From contig JBECUI020000024.1 in assembly GCA_040954595.2 (NCBI GenBank), positions 124,001 through 188,000 on the forward strand: DNA of 64,000 bases, given 5' to 3'. The translations under genes and the position numbers were made by a program. Of the stretch, positions 32,601-45,617 are shown piece by piece; position 1 is the stretch's first letter, and every line of letters begins with the position of its first letter. The DNA comes from Balanoglossus misakiensis (lineage: Eukaryota; Hemichordata). The notes below the pieces were generated by a model, which did not search any database, had not been told where the DNA came from, and was given only the letters and a program-made list of their open reading frames with translations.

Positions 32601-35522
32601 AATGACTGTTTGCAAACCGGCCCGCCTCTGCTCAACGACCTCACACAAATTCTACTTCGGTTTCGCGCAAACCGCTTTGCCTTTACGAGTGACATAGAAA
32701 AGGCTTTTTTTCTGCATGTTCGACTTGACGAAAGCGATCGTCAATTCACGAAGTTTTTGTGGTTGTCTGATCCGACAGACCCGGAAAGCGACTTCAAAAC
32801 ATATCGCTTCAAGGTGGTTCTATTCGGCGCAGTTTGCTCGCCATTCATTTTAAACGCAGTCGTGAAAACCCATCTCGAGTCCGCTCAATCCACGCCAACT
32901 TCCATCGATCTCAAAAATAATATCTACGTTGACAACATACTCAGCGGAGCTGACAGCCCGAGCGAAGCAGTTGACTACTACAGAGAGTCAAACCGTCTGT
33001 TAGAATCTTGCGGATTCAATCTACGAAGTTGGTCGAGTAACTGTGAAGATGTTCGCGCACTTGCTGCAAAGGATGATAAACTCGAACGCGCTACTGACGT
33101 GAACACACTAGGACTTCGCTGGTTAACCGAAACCGACGAACTCGCCTACGCGAAGAAGAATCTCCAAATACCGGACAATCTCACTACGAAACGTGAAGTG
33201 GTTCGAACCACTGCCAGCTTATACGACCCTCTGGGGTATCTTTCGCCAGTTCTCATTAAGGCGAAACTGTTTATACAGCAACTGTGGATAAAAGGTCTCG
33301 CCTGGGACGAACCGCTAGAAAACGAACTCAATAAACAGTGGACAGACATCGCAAGAGAAATACGCGAAACGACCACGTTGAAACTCAATCGCCGATATTT
33401 TGACAACTCGCCTGTCAATCAAAACTATGAGCTCCACGTGTTCGCCGACTCGAGCATGAAGGCCTATGGAGCCGTCGCCTACTTACGACATGCCAATCAA
33501 ACCGCGCTTGTCATGGCAAAGAATCGCGTGGCACCTCTCAGAGAGTTCACTCTCCCGCGCCTCGAACTGATGGCCGCCTTGATCGGTGCAAGGCCGTTGC
33601 AATTCGTCTCAAACTCCCTACAAGGCAAAATTCGCATCACAGAGAAAATTCTGTGGTCTGATAGTCAAATAGTCCTACATTGGTTAAACAGCGACAAGAA
33701 ACTTCCGATCTTCGTTGCCAATCGTGTAAGAGAAATAAACGCGATTTCCTGCACCGCGAAATACTGTCCCACGGGGGACAATCCGGCAGATTTGCTGACC
33801 CGCGGGATTTCTATCGCTGATCTACGTGAGTCTGGCCTTTGGTGGAACGGCCCACCTTGGCTGAAACAAGGCGACTGGCCTATAAGCGAAGTGTTCGACA
33901 GCGCGATTCACCACGCACCGGTATCGACGGTGAATGAATCGGAACTTCTCCCCGCGAGTAACCCCCTCGAGACGAGACTTCAAGATGAAAAACTCGCGGA
34001 CTGTTTGACCGCTAAACCCCAGACTACCGGAATACAACAAGTGATTGACGCGAATCGGTTCAGCACGTTGAACAAACTTCTCCGTGTCACCGCACAAGTG
34101 CTAAGATTCGTTTCGAACATAAAACGGAACAGCACTCGGAAATTCGGTCCCCTCACAGCTGAGGAAATACAACATGCCGAAAACACATGGATCAAGGACA
34201 CCCAAAAACAGACTTTCGGCGAAACAGGACAACGAGCCGCTCTGACGAAGCCGCTGAAACTTTTCACTGATGACAGAGACATCACAAGATGTGATAGCAG
34301 ACTACATAACGCGCCAATTGGCTTCGACGCCAAATTCCCAATTCTGCTACCGCGAAACCATCGATTCACGGAACTCGTCATTCGCGACGCGCATTCGCGT
34401 TTACTTCACGCCGGAGTACAATCGACTGTAGCTCATTTACGGCAGAAATTCTGGATACCGAGAATACGCCGTACCGTGAGAGCTCTACTGAGTAAGTGTG
34501 TCACATGCCGCAAAATCAACGGGCACGCCTACAGCTACCCAAGACAAGCACCGCTACAAGCAGATCGTGTGAAAACAGCCCCGCCTTTCAACGTAACCGG
34601 AGTTGACTTCACCGGAGCGTTGTACATCAAATCGCCCAAACCTGTACGAGAGAAAAAGGTGTATGTCTGCCTGTTCACTTGCGCTGTTACACGCGCCGTG
34701 CATTTGGAACTTGTTGACGACTTGTCCGCGAATAGCTTTCTACAAGCATTCCGCCGTTTCGCTGCAAGACGCTCGCTACCGAGCAAAATGATATCAGATA
34801 ACGCGTCTAACTTCGTGTCCGCGGCCGCCGAACTACGCCGTTTATTCGACGCGCCCGAAGTGAAGGCTCATCTCGCCAACAGACGATGCCAGTGGAACTT
34901 CATCCCGAAACGAGCCCCTTGGTTCGGGGGATTTTGGGAACGGCTAATCGGAATAACTAAGACCGCAATAAAGAAGGTCTTAGGACGCGCCTACGTGACA
35001 TTCAATGAACTGTATACCTTGCTGACCGAAGTTGAGGCCGTAATAAACGACCGACCGATCACATATGTTTCTTCGGATGCTGAAGACGCCGTGCCGTTGA
35101 CGCCCGCTCATTTATTACACGGACGCCCCTTGACAACGGTACCTTATCTCACCGTCGAAGACGATGAACTCACCGACCCGACCTACGGTAACCATAGCGA
35201 TCTAAACAAGCGCTACACTCTGATGGCTACGCTCCAGACGCGATTTTGGCGACGATGGGTATCGGAATATTTGCCCGCGCTACGTGAAAACCACTCGCCA
35301 ATAGGGAGTCCCGGCAACAAGATACAGGTTGGGGACGTGGTCCTTGTACATGAAGACATCAAACGACGCCTGGAATGGACTTTGGCTACGGTGGAACGAT
35401 TGAACTACGGACGCGACAACCTAGTCCGATCAGCGGAAATCAGAACCGCCAAGGGACACACCACAAGGCCAGTGAGCAAACTCTTCCCGCTGGAAGTGAA
35501 CTCGCGCTCCGTATCGACATGA
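32571..35522 (+). CDS. BEL pol: RT, RNase H, integrase
   Basis: An open frame of 983 codons. RT blocks include SDIEKAFFLHV and YVDNIL (about residue 118; V-D-N in place of the D-D pair is seen in BEL RTs), RNase H has HVFADSS (about 290), the integrase zinc region has H..H and CVTCRK (about 607-645), and the integrase core has GVDFTG, ISDNASNF and GFWERL (D, D, E at about 678, 741, 787). The C-terminal domain includes GDVVLVHED. The start is not a natural initiator because the frame is the downstream half of a broken polyprotein. Confidence 0.9.
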   Translation: MQAIYRPPSLNDCLQTGPPLLNDLTQILLRFRANRFAFTSDIEKAFFLHVRLDESDRQFTKFLWLSDPTDPESDFKTYRFKVVLFGAVCSPFILNAVVKTHLESAQSTPTSIDLKNNIYVDNILSGADSPSEAVDYYRESNRLLESCGFNLRSWSSNCEDVRALAAKDDKLERATDVNTLGLRWLTETDELAYAKKNLQIPDNLTTKREVVRTTASLYDPLGYLSPVLIKAKLFIQQLWIKGLAWDEPLENELNKQWTDIAREIRETTTLKLNRRYFDNSPVNQNYELHVFADSSMKAYGAVAYLRHANQTALVMAKNRVAPLREFTLPRLELMAALIGARPLQFVSNSLQGKIRITEKILWSDSQIVLHWLNSDKKLPIFVANRVREINAISCTAKYCPTGDNPADLLTRGISIADLRESGLWWNGPPWLKQGDWPISEVFDSAIHHAPVSTVNESELLPASNPLETRLQDEKLADCLTAKPQTTGIQQVIDANRFSTLNKLLRVTAQVLRFVSNIKRNSTRKFGPLTAEEIQHAENTWIKDTQKQTFGETGQRAALTKPLKLFTDDRDITRCDSRLHNAPIGFDAKFPILLPRNHRFTELVIRDAHSRLLHAGVQSTVAHLRQKFWIPRIRRTVRALLSKCVTCRKINGHAYSYPRQAPLQADRVKTAPPFNVTGVDFTGALYIKSPKPVREKKVYVCLFTCAVTRAVHLELVDDLSANSFLQAFRRFAARRSLPSKMISDNASNFVSAAAELRRLFDAPEVKAHLANRRCQWNFIPKRAPWFGGFWERLIGITKTAIKKVLGRAYVTFNELYTLLTEVEAVINDRPITYVSSDAEDAVPLTPAHLLHGRPLTTVPYLTVEDDELTDPTYGNHSDLNKRYTLMATLQTRFWRRWVSEYLPALRENHSPIGSPGNKIQVGDVVLVHEDIKRRLEWTLATVERLNYGRDNLVRSAEIRTAKGHTTRPVSKLFPLEVNSRSVST

Positions 35523-35653
35523 AGTGGACATTGACATTGTCTGTGTTTCAATGACAATCGAACAATGGACAATCTGATTTTTCTAGTTTGCATGTATTTC
35601 AGGATTTTCTAGTTTATTCTTGATTTCTTGTTCACTTTTGCGGCCCGGGAGAA

Positions 35654-35961
35654 TATCGGAGATGCTAAAAACTCTGACCATGAGTCATTTTGAGGATCAC
35701 AGCTCGGATGCTTTGAGCCAATCAGAGCTGAGTATTTTAGCCCAATCAGAGGCCTAGTTAATCACCCAATGACATATCTTTCCCCGCCAAAACAAAATTT
35801 GCTACTTTTTGGCTGGCGTTTTGTGCTGTGTAATCACTTCTTGAGTGACCTTCAATAAAAGCTGTTTAAAGGTTGTACAGCTGCGTCCCGCTCCTGTAAT
35901 TTCCCCTGCCATCCCCCAGAACCTTGTTCATAAATCCACCCCAGACGTAAAGTACGTCACA
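35654..35961 (+). repeat. BEL 3' LTR
   Basis: Nearly identical to the 5' LTR, with a 1-bp deletion (GCTTGTG to GCTGTG) and one substitution. It is preceded by the purine-rich GGCCCGGGAGAA (35642-35653), the likely polypurine tract. Confidence 0.93.
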
Positions 35962-38951
35962 AAAATAGCCATTTTGGCCATATTTTGACAAAATGGTACA
36001 TTTGTAAAAAATCATAAAAAATAAACTCTTTTCTTCATTTTCGGAAATATTATGGAGCATGAAGTGTCGTTCTCTTGTAAAAAGTGCTGCAAATTCCAGA
36101 AAAGGCGGTATAATTTGAATCACCCAAGACAAAATTACCATTTTCGACATTTTTTCGAAAAATTGTCTTTTTTACAAAATAAATAAGAATAAATTCTTTT
36201 CTTAGTTTCAAACGGGTAGAGATACTTTCTACACGGGTTTTCTAACATTGAATTCCCGTTCATCAACTCAGATTTCCTACAGCATAAGTCGGCTAAAACC
36301 CTGACACTCTAGAGCAGAAACAGTTGCACACTGGTAACGTTGAACAAGTCGATTTTTCTACGGCCTGGCTCGGCTAAATCTCCGTCACAATATGACAGAC
36401 ACTAGCGTACGTTAGCAACGGTGATCAAGTCAGATTTTCTACGGCATGGCTTGGATAAAGCCCCGGCACTCTAGAGCAGAAACACGCGTACAGAGACCAC
36501 GTTGATCAAGTCTGATCTCCTACGGCTTGGCTCGACTAAAACCCCGGCACACTATGACAGACACTAGCGTTCGTTAGCAACGGTGATCAAGTCAGATTTT
36601 CTACGGCATGGCTTGGCTAAAGCCCCGGCACTCTAGAGCAGAAACACGCGTACAGAGACCACGTTGATCAAGTCTGATCTCCTACGGCTTGGCTCGACTA
36701 AAACCCCGGCACACTATGACAGACACTAGCGTTCGTTAGCAACGTTGATCAAGTCGGGTTTCCTACGGCCTGGCTCAGCTGAAGCCCCGGCACTCTAGAG
36801 CAGAAACAGGCGTACATTGATCACGTTGATCAAATCAGATTTCCTACGGCGTGACTCGGCTGGTGCACCGGCTCTATATGACACGGACTGGCGTAAGTTA
36901 TCAACGGTGATTACGTCGGATTTCCTACGGCCTGGTTTAGCTGAAGCCCCGGCACTTTAGATCGGAAACACGCGTACATTGACCACGATGATCAAGTCAG
37001 ATCTCCTACGGCCTGGCTCGACTAAAACCCCGGCACACCATGACAGACACTAGCGTTCGTTAGCAACGGTGATCAAGTTGGATTTCCCTCGGCCTGGCTC
37101 TGCAAAAGACCCGACACATTAGTACAAAGACGTTGGCTAAGTCGGGCAAACCGAAGAGGGAAAGTCACAGCGGGTCAACACTCGACATTTGTTCGGGTAG
37201 GACTGCATTATTGCCTGTCAATTTATAGAGAAAGCCCGAATTTAACCAGGGCGTTTCAAACACCGACGTTAGTTGGGGGCACGGCCTGCAGTACTGCCGG
37301 GTAAGCTGACATCGGCGTACCGCATATAATGTAGGGGGGGGGGGGGGAAACAGAACGGTTCAATACTACATTTATTAGATATCAGCTAATTTTGGACAAT
37401 CATCTAAAATCTAAATCATTTTTTCATATTTGGATATCTGATGATGTATGACATTTCCATTATATGTAGAAATGGTGCTGATTATAAAAAATGCAATCTT
37501 AATGAGCTGATTTAATACAAAATTGCGTTTTATTCGTTTTTGCACCAAAAAGGTCATTTTTAGGCAAAACATTCTTTATTTTTTTAATTCGGTGACCTGA
37601 TCATATATAAACAATTGCTTGTATGTTAAAAGTTTTTATGACTTTTAAAAGCAGTGACACTGGCGGCATTCAACACGAAAATAACAATTTTAGCCACACT
37701 TTGGTCAAAATGGTAAATTTTTGAAAATTACAAAAAATACCTGTTTTCTACATTTTCGGAAATCTGATGGAGTATAGAATGCTCTTCGTATGTATATATC
37801 GATACAAATTCCACAAAAGACCGTCTAATTTGGCTCACTGCAGACAAAATTGCGTTTTACCAAATTTTCCTTGAAAATGTCATTTTTAGAAAAAAAAATA
37901 AAAAAACCTTTGTTCTTCGAATTTGGTGTCCTGATCATATATGACATGTTGATTGTATGTTAAAACTTTCGACCAGTCCAAAAATGCAGAGATATTGACG
38001 GAATTCAAGAAAAAATAGCCATTTTGGCCATATTTTGACAAAATGGTACATTTGTAAAAAATCATAAAAAATAAACTCTTTTCTTCATTTTCGGAAATAT
38101 TATGGAGCATGAAGTGTCGTTCTCTTGTAAAAAGTGCTGCAAATTCCAGAAAAGGCGGTATAATTTGAATCACCCAAGACAAAATTACCATTTTCGACTT
38201 TTTTTCGAAAAATTGTCTTTTTTACAAAATAAATAAGAATAAATTCTTTTCTTAGTTTCAAACGGGTAGAGATACTTTCCACACGGGTTTTCTAACATTG
38301 AATTCGCGTTCATCAACTCAGATTTCCTACAGCATAAGTGGGCTAAAACCCTGACACTCTAGAGCAGAAACAGTTGCACACTGGTAACGTTGAACAAGTC
38401 GATTTTTCTACGGCCTGGCTCGGCTAAATCTCCGTCACAATATGACAGACACTAGCGTACGTTAGCAACGGTGATCAAGTCAGATTTTCTACGGCATGGC
38501 TTGGCTAAAGCCCTGGCAGTCTAGAGCAGAAACACGCGTACAGAGACCACGTTGATCAAGTCTGATCTCCTACGGCTTGGCTCGACTAAAATCCCGGCAC
38601 ACTATGACAGACACTAGCGTTCGTTAGCAACGTTGATCAAGTCAGATTTCCTACGGCCTGGTTTAGCTGAAGCCCCGGCACTTTAGAGCGGAAACACGCG
38701 TACATTGACCACGATGATCAAGTCAGATCTCCTACGGCCTGGCTCGACTAAAACCCCGGCACACCATGACAGACACTAGCGTTCGTTAGCAACGGTGATC
38801 AAGTCGGATTTCCTTCGGCCTGGCTCTGCAAAAGACCCGACACTCTAGTACAAAGACGTTGGCTAAGTCGGGCAAACCGAAGAGGGAAAGTCACAGCGGG
38901 TCAACACTCGACATTTGTTCGGGTAGGACTGCATTATTGCCTGTCAATTTA

Positions 38952-39327
38952 CATTCTCGCAAGCCAGAGCCGACCGTGTTTCCGCTCCGCGGAGCTACGC
39001 AAAAAACGGGCTCTGGCAGATTACAGTAGGGAACCCCGGAATTTAGGACGTAGACTAATGAATTATTCATGAGAAACGACATTGGAATTAGCCAATCAGT
39101 AGTCTGGATATCGCGAGCTCTTCGGCTGCTGTCAGCTTTAAATCCGCCATTTTGCACTGTCATTTAAATAAGTTATGCAGTTTTATGAGACGGGCTCTCT
39201 GATTGGTTCCTTTGTCTGGCTGCTGGAACTGACGCTGGGATCCGCGAAAACCTTCCAAATCCACCACGGCCTGTTGGCGGTAGCGCGTAGCAGTTGCCGT
39301 AAACAGGTCGTGGTTTTACGACGATGG
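38952..39327. mobile_element. 376-bp MITE with 8-bp duplication
   Basis: TCAATTTA flanks both sides (38944-38951, 39328-39335). Hairpins sit near each end: GCCAGAGCC with GGGCTCTGGC on the left, CCACGGCCTGTT with AACAGGTCGTGG on the right. The outer ends show no clear TIR. An 8-bp duplication suggests a hAT-like or P-like transposase supplied from elsewhere. Confidence 0.7.
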
Positions 39328-39355
39328 TCAATTTATAGAGAAAGCCCGAATTTAA

Positions 39356-40152
39356 GATGGGTCCCGGGATCTTTTTGCTCGTTGCTATGGGCCTTTGCAG
39401 GACATTACACCCCGATTTGGACTAAGCCGTTTTCAGAGTCTAACAAGGGGCTGGTAACTAGTTGAAAATCTGCACGATTGTGAGCGCGCGCCCCCTGACG
39501 CCATTGATATGCAAATTAGCTAGGTCAAATTTCAAAAGCCTAAGGCTTTTTATTCCGTGACCTCAAAAACGAACTTGAGACGTATTCATTAGTTGCTTGA
39601 ACCAGGGAAGATCGTGACGGATTTTGTTTTCGAATATTAACGTTGTATCCTACGATTTCAGCATACCCGTACCACACCTGAAAAAGTCATCGATTTTGGG
39701 TGTTTTTGGACGCACTCTTCCACCGGTATCGCTTCTTAGCACGACGAAAACCAAAAAAAAAACGATCCGTCACACTGTGCGGAAGTGCGTTCTCAACAAG
39801 CAGGTCAAATTTGACTGGCGTACGTGGCCTATGAAAAAAGCCTTAGGGATTTTCGTGAACGGTACAAAATCTCTGTGTACAAAACATTGGATTTTAAGCG
39901 TTCGATCCAGTTACTGTGGTTACAGGACGCGCACGCTATCGCTGACCGCTGCTTTGCCGTATTAGCGTGGCGGCCTATGGCCGGGCGGTAGCTGCCGTAA
40001 ACATACTTGGACAGGGGGTGTGCACACAATCGTGTGTATTTTTAACTAGATACAAGCCCCTTGTCGGACGTTCATAACGGTTTCGATCAAAATTGAGTGT
40101 AGTGTCCTATAAAGGCCCATAGCAACGGGCAAAAAGATCCCAGGGACCCATC
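39356..40152. mobile_element. 797-bp TTAA-specific MITE
   Basis: TTAA is duplicated (39352-39355, 40153-40156). The terminal inverted repeats start GATGGGTCCC and extend about 130 bp with indels through GATCTTTTTGC, GTTGCTATGGGCC and CACGATTGTG. TTAA target choice fits piggyBac or Kolobok. No transposase frame is present. Confidence 0.85.
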
Positions 40153-40245
40153 TTAACCAGGGCGTTTCAAACACCGACGTTAGTTGGGGGCACGGCCTGC
40201 AGTACTGCCGGGTAAGCTGACATCGGCGTACCGCATATAATGTAT

Positions 40246-42116
40246 GGGGGGGGGGGGAGAAACAGAACGGTTCAATACTACATTTATTAGATATCAGCTA
40301 ATTTTGGACAATCATCTAAATCATTTTTTCATATTTGGATATCTGATGATGTATGAAATTTCCATTATATGTAAAAATGGTGCTGATTATAAAAAATGCA
40401 CTCTGATTTAATACAAAATTTCGTTTTATTCGTTTTTGCACCAAAAAGGTCATTTTTAGGCAAAACATTCTTTATTTTATTAATTCGGTGACCTGATCAT
40501 ATATAAACAATTGCTCGTATGTTAAAAGTGTTTATGACTTTTAAAAGCAGTGACACTGGCGGCATTCAACACGAAAATAACAATTTTAGCCACAATTTGG
40601 TCAAAATGGTAAATTTTTGAAAATTACAAAAAATACCTTTTTCTACATTTTCGGAAATCTGATGGAGTATAGAATGCTCTTCGTATGTAAATATCGATAC
40701 AAATTCCACAAAAGACAGTCTCACTGCAGACAAAATTGCATGTTATCAAATTTTGCTTGAAAATGTCATTTTTAGAAAAAATAAATAAAAAAACCTTTGT
40801 TCTTCGAATTTGGTGCCCTGATCATATATGACATGTTGATTGTATGTTAAAACTTTCGACCACTCCAAAAATGTAGAGATAGTGACGAAATTCAAGAAAA
40901 AATAGCCATTTTGGCCATATTTTGTCAAAAATGGTAAATTTTTAAAAAATCATAAAAAATTAACTCTTTTCTACATTTTCGGAAATATTATGGAGCATGA
41001 AGTGTCGTTCTCTTGTAAAAAGTGCTGCAAATTCCAGAAAAGGCGGTATAATTTGAATCACCCAAGACAAAATTACCATTTTCGACTTTTTTTTTCGAAA
41101 AATTGTCTTTTTTTACAAAATAAATAAGAATAAATTCTTTTCTTAGTTTTAAACGGGTAGAGATACTTTCCACACGGGTTTTCTAACATTGAATTCCCGT
41201 TCATCAACTCAGATTTCCTACAGCATAAGTCGGCTAAAACCCTGACACTCTAGAGCAGAAACAGTTGCACACTGGTAACGTTGAACAAGTCGATTTTTCT
41301 ACGGCCTGGCTCGGCTAAATCTCCGTCACAATATGACAGACACTAGCGTACGTTAGCAACGGTGATCAAGTCAGATTTTCTACGGCAGGGCTTGGATAAA
41401 GCCCCGGCACTCTAGAGCAGAAACACGCGTACAGAGACCACGTTGATCTACTAACATTTCCTTTGGCCTGGCACGGCTGATGCCCTGGCACTATATATCA
41501 GACACAGACTGGCGTAAGTTAACAACGGTAATCACATCGGGTTTCCTACGGCCTGGCTCAGCTGAAGCCCCGGCACTCTAGAGCAGAAACAGGCGTACAT
41601 TGACCACGTTGATCAAGTCAGATTTCCTACGGCGTGATTCGGCTGGTGCACCGGCTCTATATGACACAGACTGGCGTAAGTTGTCAACGGTGATTACGTC
41701 GGATTTCCTACGGCCTGGTTTAGCTGAAGCCCCGGCACTTTAGATCGGAAACACGCGTACATTGACCACGATGATCAAGTCAGATCTCCTACGGCCTGGA
41801 TCGACTAAAACCCCGGCACACAATGACAGACACTAGCGTTCGTTAGCAACGGTGATCAAGTCGGATTTCCTTCGGCCTGGCTCTGCAAAAGACCCGACAC
41901 TCTAGTACAAAGACGTTGGCTAAGTCGGGCAAACCGAAGAGGGAAAGTCACAGCGGGTCAACACTCGACATTTGTTCGGTTAGGACTGCATTATTGCTTG
42001 TCAATTTATAGAGAAAGCCCGAATTAAACCAGGGCGTTTCAAACACCGACGTTAGTTGGGGGCACGGCCTGCAGTACTGCCGGGTAAGCTGACATCGGCG
42101 TACCTCATATAATGTA
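40246..42116. repeat. Satellite unit K
   Basis: Starts with 12 G (40246-40257). A short internal deletion (ATCTAAATC appears once instead of twice) distinguishes it. Confidence 0.93.
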
Positions 42117-44482
42117 GGGGGGGGGGGGGGGTGGAACGGTTCAATACTACATTTATTAGATATCAGCTAATTTTGGACAATCATCTAAAATCTAAATTAT
42201 TTGGATATCTGATGATGTATGAAATTTCCATTATATGTAAAAATGGTGCTGATTATAAAATATGCACTCTGATTTAATACAAAATTGCGTTTTATTCGTT
42301 TTTGCACCAAAAAGGTCATTTTTAGGCAAAACAGTCTTTATTTTTTTAATTCGGTGACCTGATCATATATAAACAATTGCTTGTATGTTAAAAGTTTTTA
42401 TGACTTTTAAAAGCAGTGACACTGGCGGCATTCAATACGAAAATAACAATTTTATCCACAATTTGGTCAAAATGGTAAATTTTTGAAAATTACAAAAAAT
42501 ACCTGTTTTCTACATTTTCGGAAATCTGATGGAGTATATAATGCTCTTCGTATGTATATATCGATACAAATTCCACAAAAGACCGTCTAATTTGGCTCAC
42601 TGCAGACAAAATTGCGTTTTACCAAATTTTCCTTGAAAATGTCATTTTTAGAAAAAAATAAATAAAAAAACCTTTGTTCTTCGAATTTGGTGCCCTGATC
42701 ATATATGACATGTTGATTGTATGTTAAAACTTTCGACCACTCCAAATATGCAGAGATATTGACGGAATTCAAGAAAAAATAGCCATTTTGGCCATATTTT
42801 GACAAACATGGTGAATTTTTAAAAAATCATGAAAAATTAATTCTCTTCTTCATTTTCGGAAATATTATGGAGCATGAAGTGTCGTTCTCTTGTAAAAAGT
42901 GCTGCAAATTCCAGAAAAGGCGGTATAATGTGAATCACCCAAGACAAAATTACCATTTTCGACTTTTTTTCGAAAAATTGTCTTTTTTACAAAATAAATA
43001 AGAATAAATTCTTTTCTTAGTTTCAAACGGGTAGAGATACTTTCCACACGGGTTTTCTAACATTGAATTCCCGTTCATCAACTCAGATTTCCTACAGCAT
43101 AAGTCGGCTAAAACCCTGACACTCTAGAGAAGAAACAGTTGCACACTGGTAACGTTGAACAAGTCGATTTTTCTACGGCCTGGCTCGGCTAAATCTCCGT
43201 CTGACTCACAATATGACAGACACTAGCGTACGTTAGCAACGGTGATCAAGTCAGATTTTCTACGGCAGGGCTTGGATAAAGCCCCGGCACTCAAGAGCAA
43301 AAACACGCGTACAGAGACCACGTTGATCAAGTCTGATCTCCTACGGCTTGGCTCGACTAAAACCCCGGCACACTACGACAGACACTAGCGTTCGTTAGCA
43401 ACGTTGATCAAGTGAGATTTCCTACGGCATGGCTTGGCTAAAGCCCCGGCACTCTAGAGCAGAAACACGCGTACAGAGACCACGTTGATCTACTCACATT
43501 TCCTTCGGCCTGGCACGGCTGATGCCCCGGCACTATATATAGGACACAGACTGGCGTAAGTTAACAACGGTAATCACGTCGGGTTTCCTACGGCCTGGCT
43601 CAGCTGAAGCCCCGGCACTCTTGAGCAGAAACAGGCGTACAGAGACCACATTGATCTACTCACATTTCCTTCGGCCTGGCTCGGCTGGTGAACCGGCTCT
43701 ATATGACACAGACTGGCGTAAGTTATCAACGGTAATCACGTCGGGTTTCCTACGGCCTGGCTCAGCTGAAGCCCCGGCACTCTAGAGCAGAAACAGGCGT
43801 ACATTGACCACGTTGATCAAGTCTGATCTCCTACGGCTTGGCTCGACTAAAACCCCGGCACACTATCACATACACTAGCGTTCGTTAGCAACGTTGATCA
43901 AGTCAGATTTCCTACGGTATGGCTTGGCTAAATCCCTGGCACTCTAGAGCAGAAACACGCGTACAGAGACCACATTGATCTACTCACATTTCCTTCGGCC
44001 TGGCTCGGCTGGTGAACCGGCTCTATATGACACAGACTGGCGTAAGTTATCAACGGTGATTACGTCGGATTTCCTACGGCCTGGTTTAGCTGAAGCCCCG
44101 GCACTTTAGAGCGGAAACACGCGTACATTGACCACGATGATCAAGTCAGATCTCCTACGGCCTGGCTCGACTAAAACCCCGGCACACCATGACAGACACT
44201 AGCGTTCGTTATCAACGGTGATCAAGTCGGATTTCCTTCGGCCTGGCTCTGCAAAAGACCCGACACTCTAGTACAAAGACGTTGGCTAAGTCGGGCAAAC
44301 CGAAGAGGGAAAGTCACAGCGGGTCAACACTCGACATTTGTTCTGGTAGGACTGCATTATTGCCTGTCAATTTATAGATAAAGCCCGAATTTAACCAGGG
44401 CGTTTCAAACACCGACGTTAGTTGGGGGCCCGGCCTGCAGTACTGCCGGGTAAGCTGACATCGGCGTACCGCATATAATGTA
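42117..44482. repeat. Satellite unit L
   Basis: Starts with 15 G (42117-42131). The core lacks CATTTTTTCATAT, a deletion shared with unit N. The ~80-bp array is long and contains a duplicated block (about 43620-43990). Confidence 0.93.
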
Positions 44483-45617
44483 GGGGGGGGGGGGGGAACA
44501 GACCGCTTCAATACTACATTTATTAGATATCAGCTAATTTTGGACAATCATCTAAAATCTAAATCATTTTTTCATATTTGGATATCTGATGATGTATGAA
44601 ATTTCCATTATATGTAAAAATGGTGCTGATTATAAAAAATGCACTCTGAATGAGCTGATTTAATACAAAATTGCGTTTTATTCGTTTTTGCACCAAAAAT
44701 GTCATTTTTAGGCAAAACATTCTTTATTTTTTTTAATTCGGTGACCTGATCATATATAAACAATTGCTTGTATGTTAAAAGTTTTTATGACTTTTAAAAG
44801 CAGTGACACTGGCGGCATTCAACACGAAAATAACAATTTTAGCAATAATTTGGTCAAAATGGTAAATTTTTGAAAATTACAAAAAATACCTGTTTTCTAT
44901 ATTTTCGGAAATCTGATGGAGTATAGAATGCTCTTCGTATGTATATATCGATACAAATTCCACAGAAGACCGTCTAATGTTGCTCACTGCAGACAAAATT
45001 GCGTTTTACCAAATTTTCCTTGAAAATGTCATTTTTAGAAGAAAAAAAACAAAAAAACCTTTGTTCTTCGAATTTGGTGCCCTGATCATATATGACATGT
45101 TGATTGTATGTTAAAACTTTCGACCACTCCAAAAATGCAGAGATATTGATGGAATTCAAGAAAAAATAGCCATTTTGGCCATATTTTGACAAAAATGGTA
45201 AATTTTTAAAAAATCATAAAAAATTAACTCTTTTCTTCATTTTCGGAAATATTATTGAGCATGAAGTGTCGTTCTCTTGTAAAAAGTGCTGCAAATTCCA
45301 GAAAAGGCGGTATAATTTGAATCACCCAAGACAAAATTTCCATTTTCGACTTTTTTTCGAAAAATTGTCTTTTTTACAAATTAAATAAGAATAAATTCTT
45401 TTCTTAGATTCAAACGGGTAGAGATACTTTCCACACGGGTTTTCTAACATTGAATTCCCGTTCATCAACTCAGATTTCCTACAGCATAAGTCGGCTAAAA
45501 CCCTGACACTCTAGAGCAGAAACAGTTGCACACTGGTAACGTTGAACAAGTCGATTTTTCTACGGCCTGGCTCGGCTAAATCTCCGTCACAATATGACAG
45601 ATACTAGCGTATGTTAG

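Larger units (their letters stand above)
27340..35961 (+). mobile_element. BEL/Pao LTR retrotransposon
   Basis: Two near-identical LTRs (309 and 308 bp) enclose gag, protease, RT, RNase H and integrase in the BEL order. AAAAT is duplicated at the flanks (27335-27339 and 35962-35966), and the satellite closes exactly without the element. The LTRs differ by about one substitution and one 1-bp indel, so the insertion is young. The coding region is nevertheless broken by two frameshifts and by a nested foldback element, so this copy is not autonomous. Confidence 0.95.
26659..37333. repeat. Satellite unit I, interrupted by the BEL element
   Basis: The G-run here is broken by one C (26659-26670). 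The core is split by the BEL/Pao element at 27340-35961. Without it the unit is about 2.05 kb. It shares private variants with unit J, for example TGACATTTCC, TGTAGAAATGG and AATGCAATCTTAATG. Confidence 0.92.
37334..40245. repeat. Satellite unit J, interrupted by two MITEs
   Basis: Starts with 14 G (37334-37347). Core and array are almost identical to unit I (without BEL), which points to a recent duplication of the pair. The tail is split by two insertions. Confidence 0.92.

Noticed and set aside
39624-39965. A 113-codon frame inside the TTAA MITE
   Set aside because: No similarity to a transposase. It lies in the non-coding body of a short non-autonomous element.
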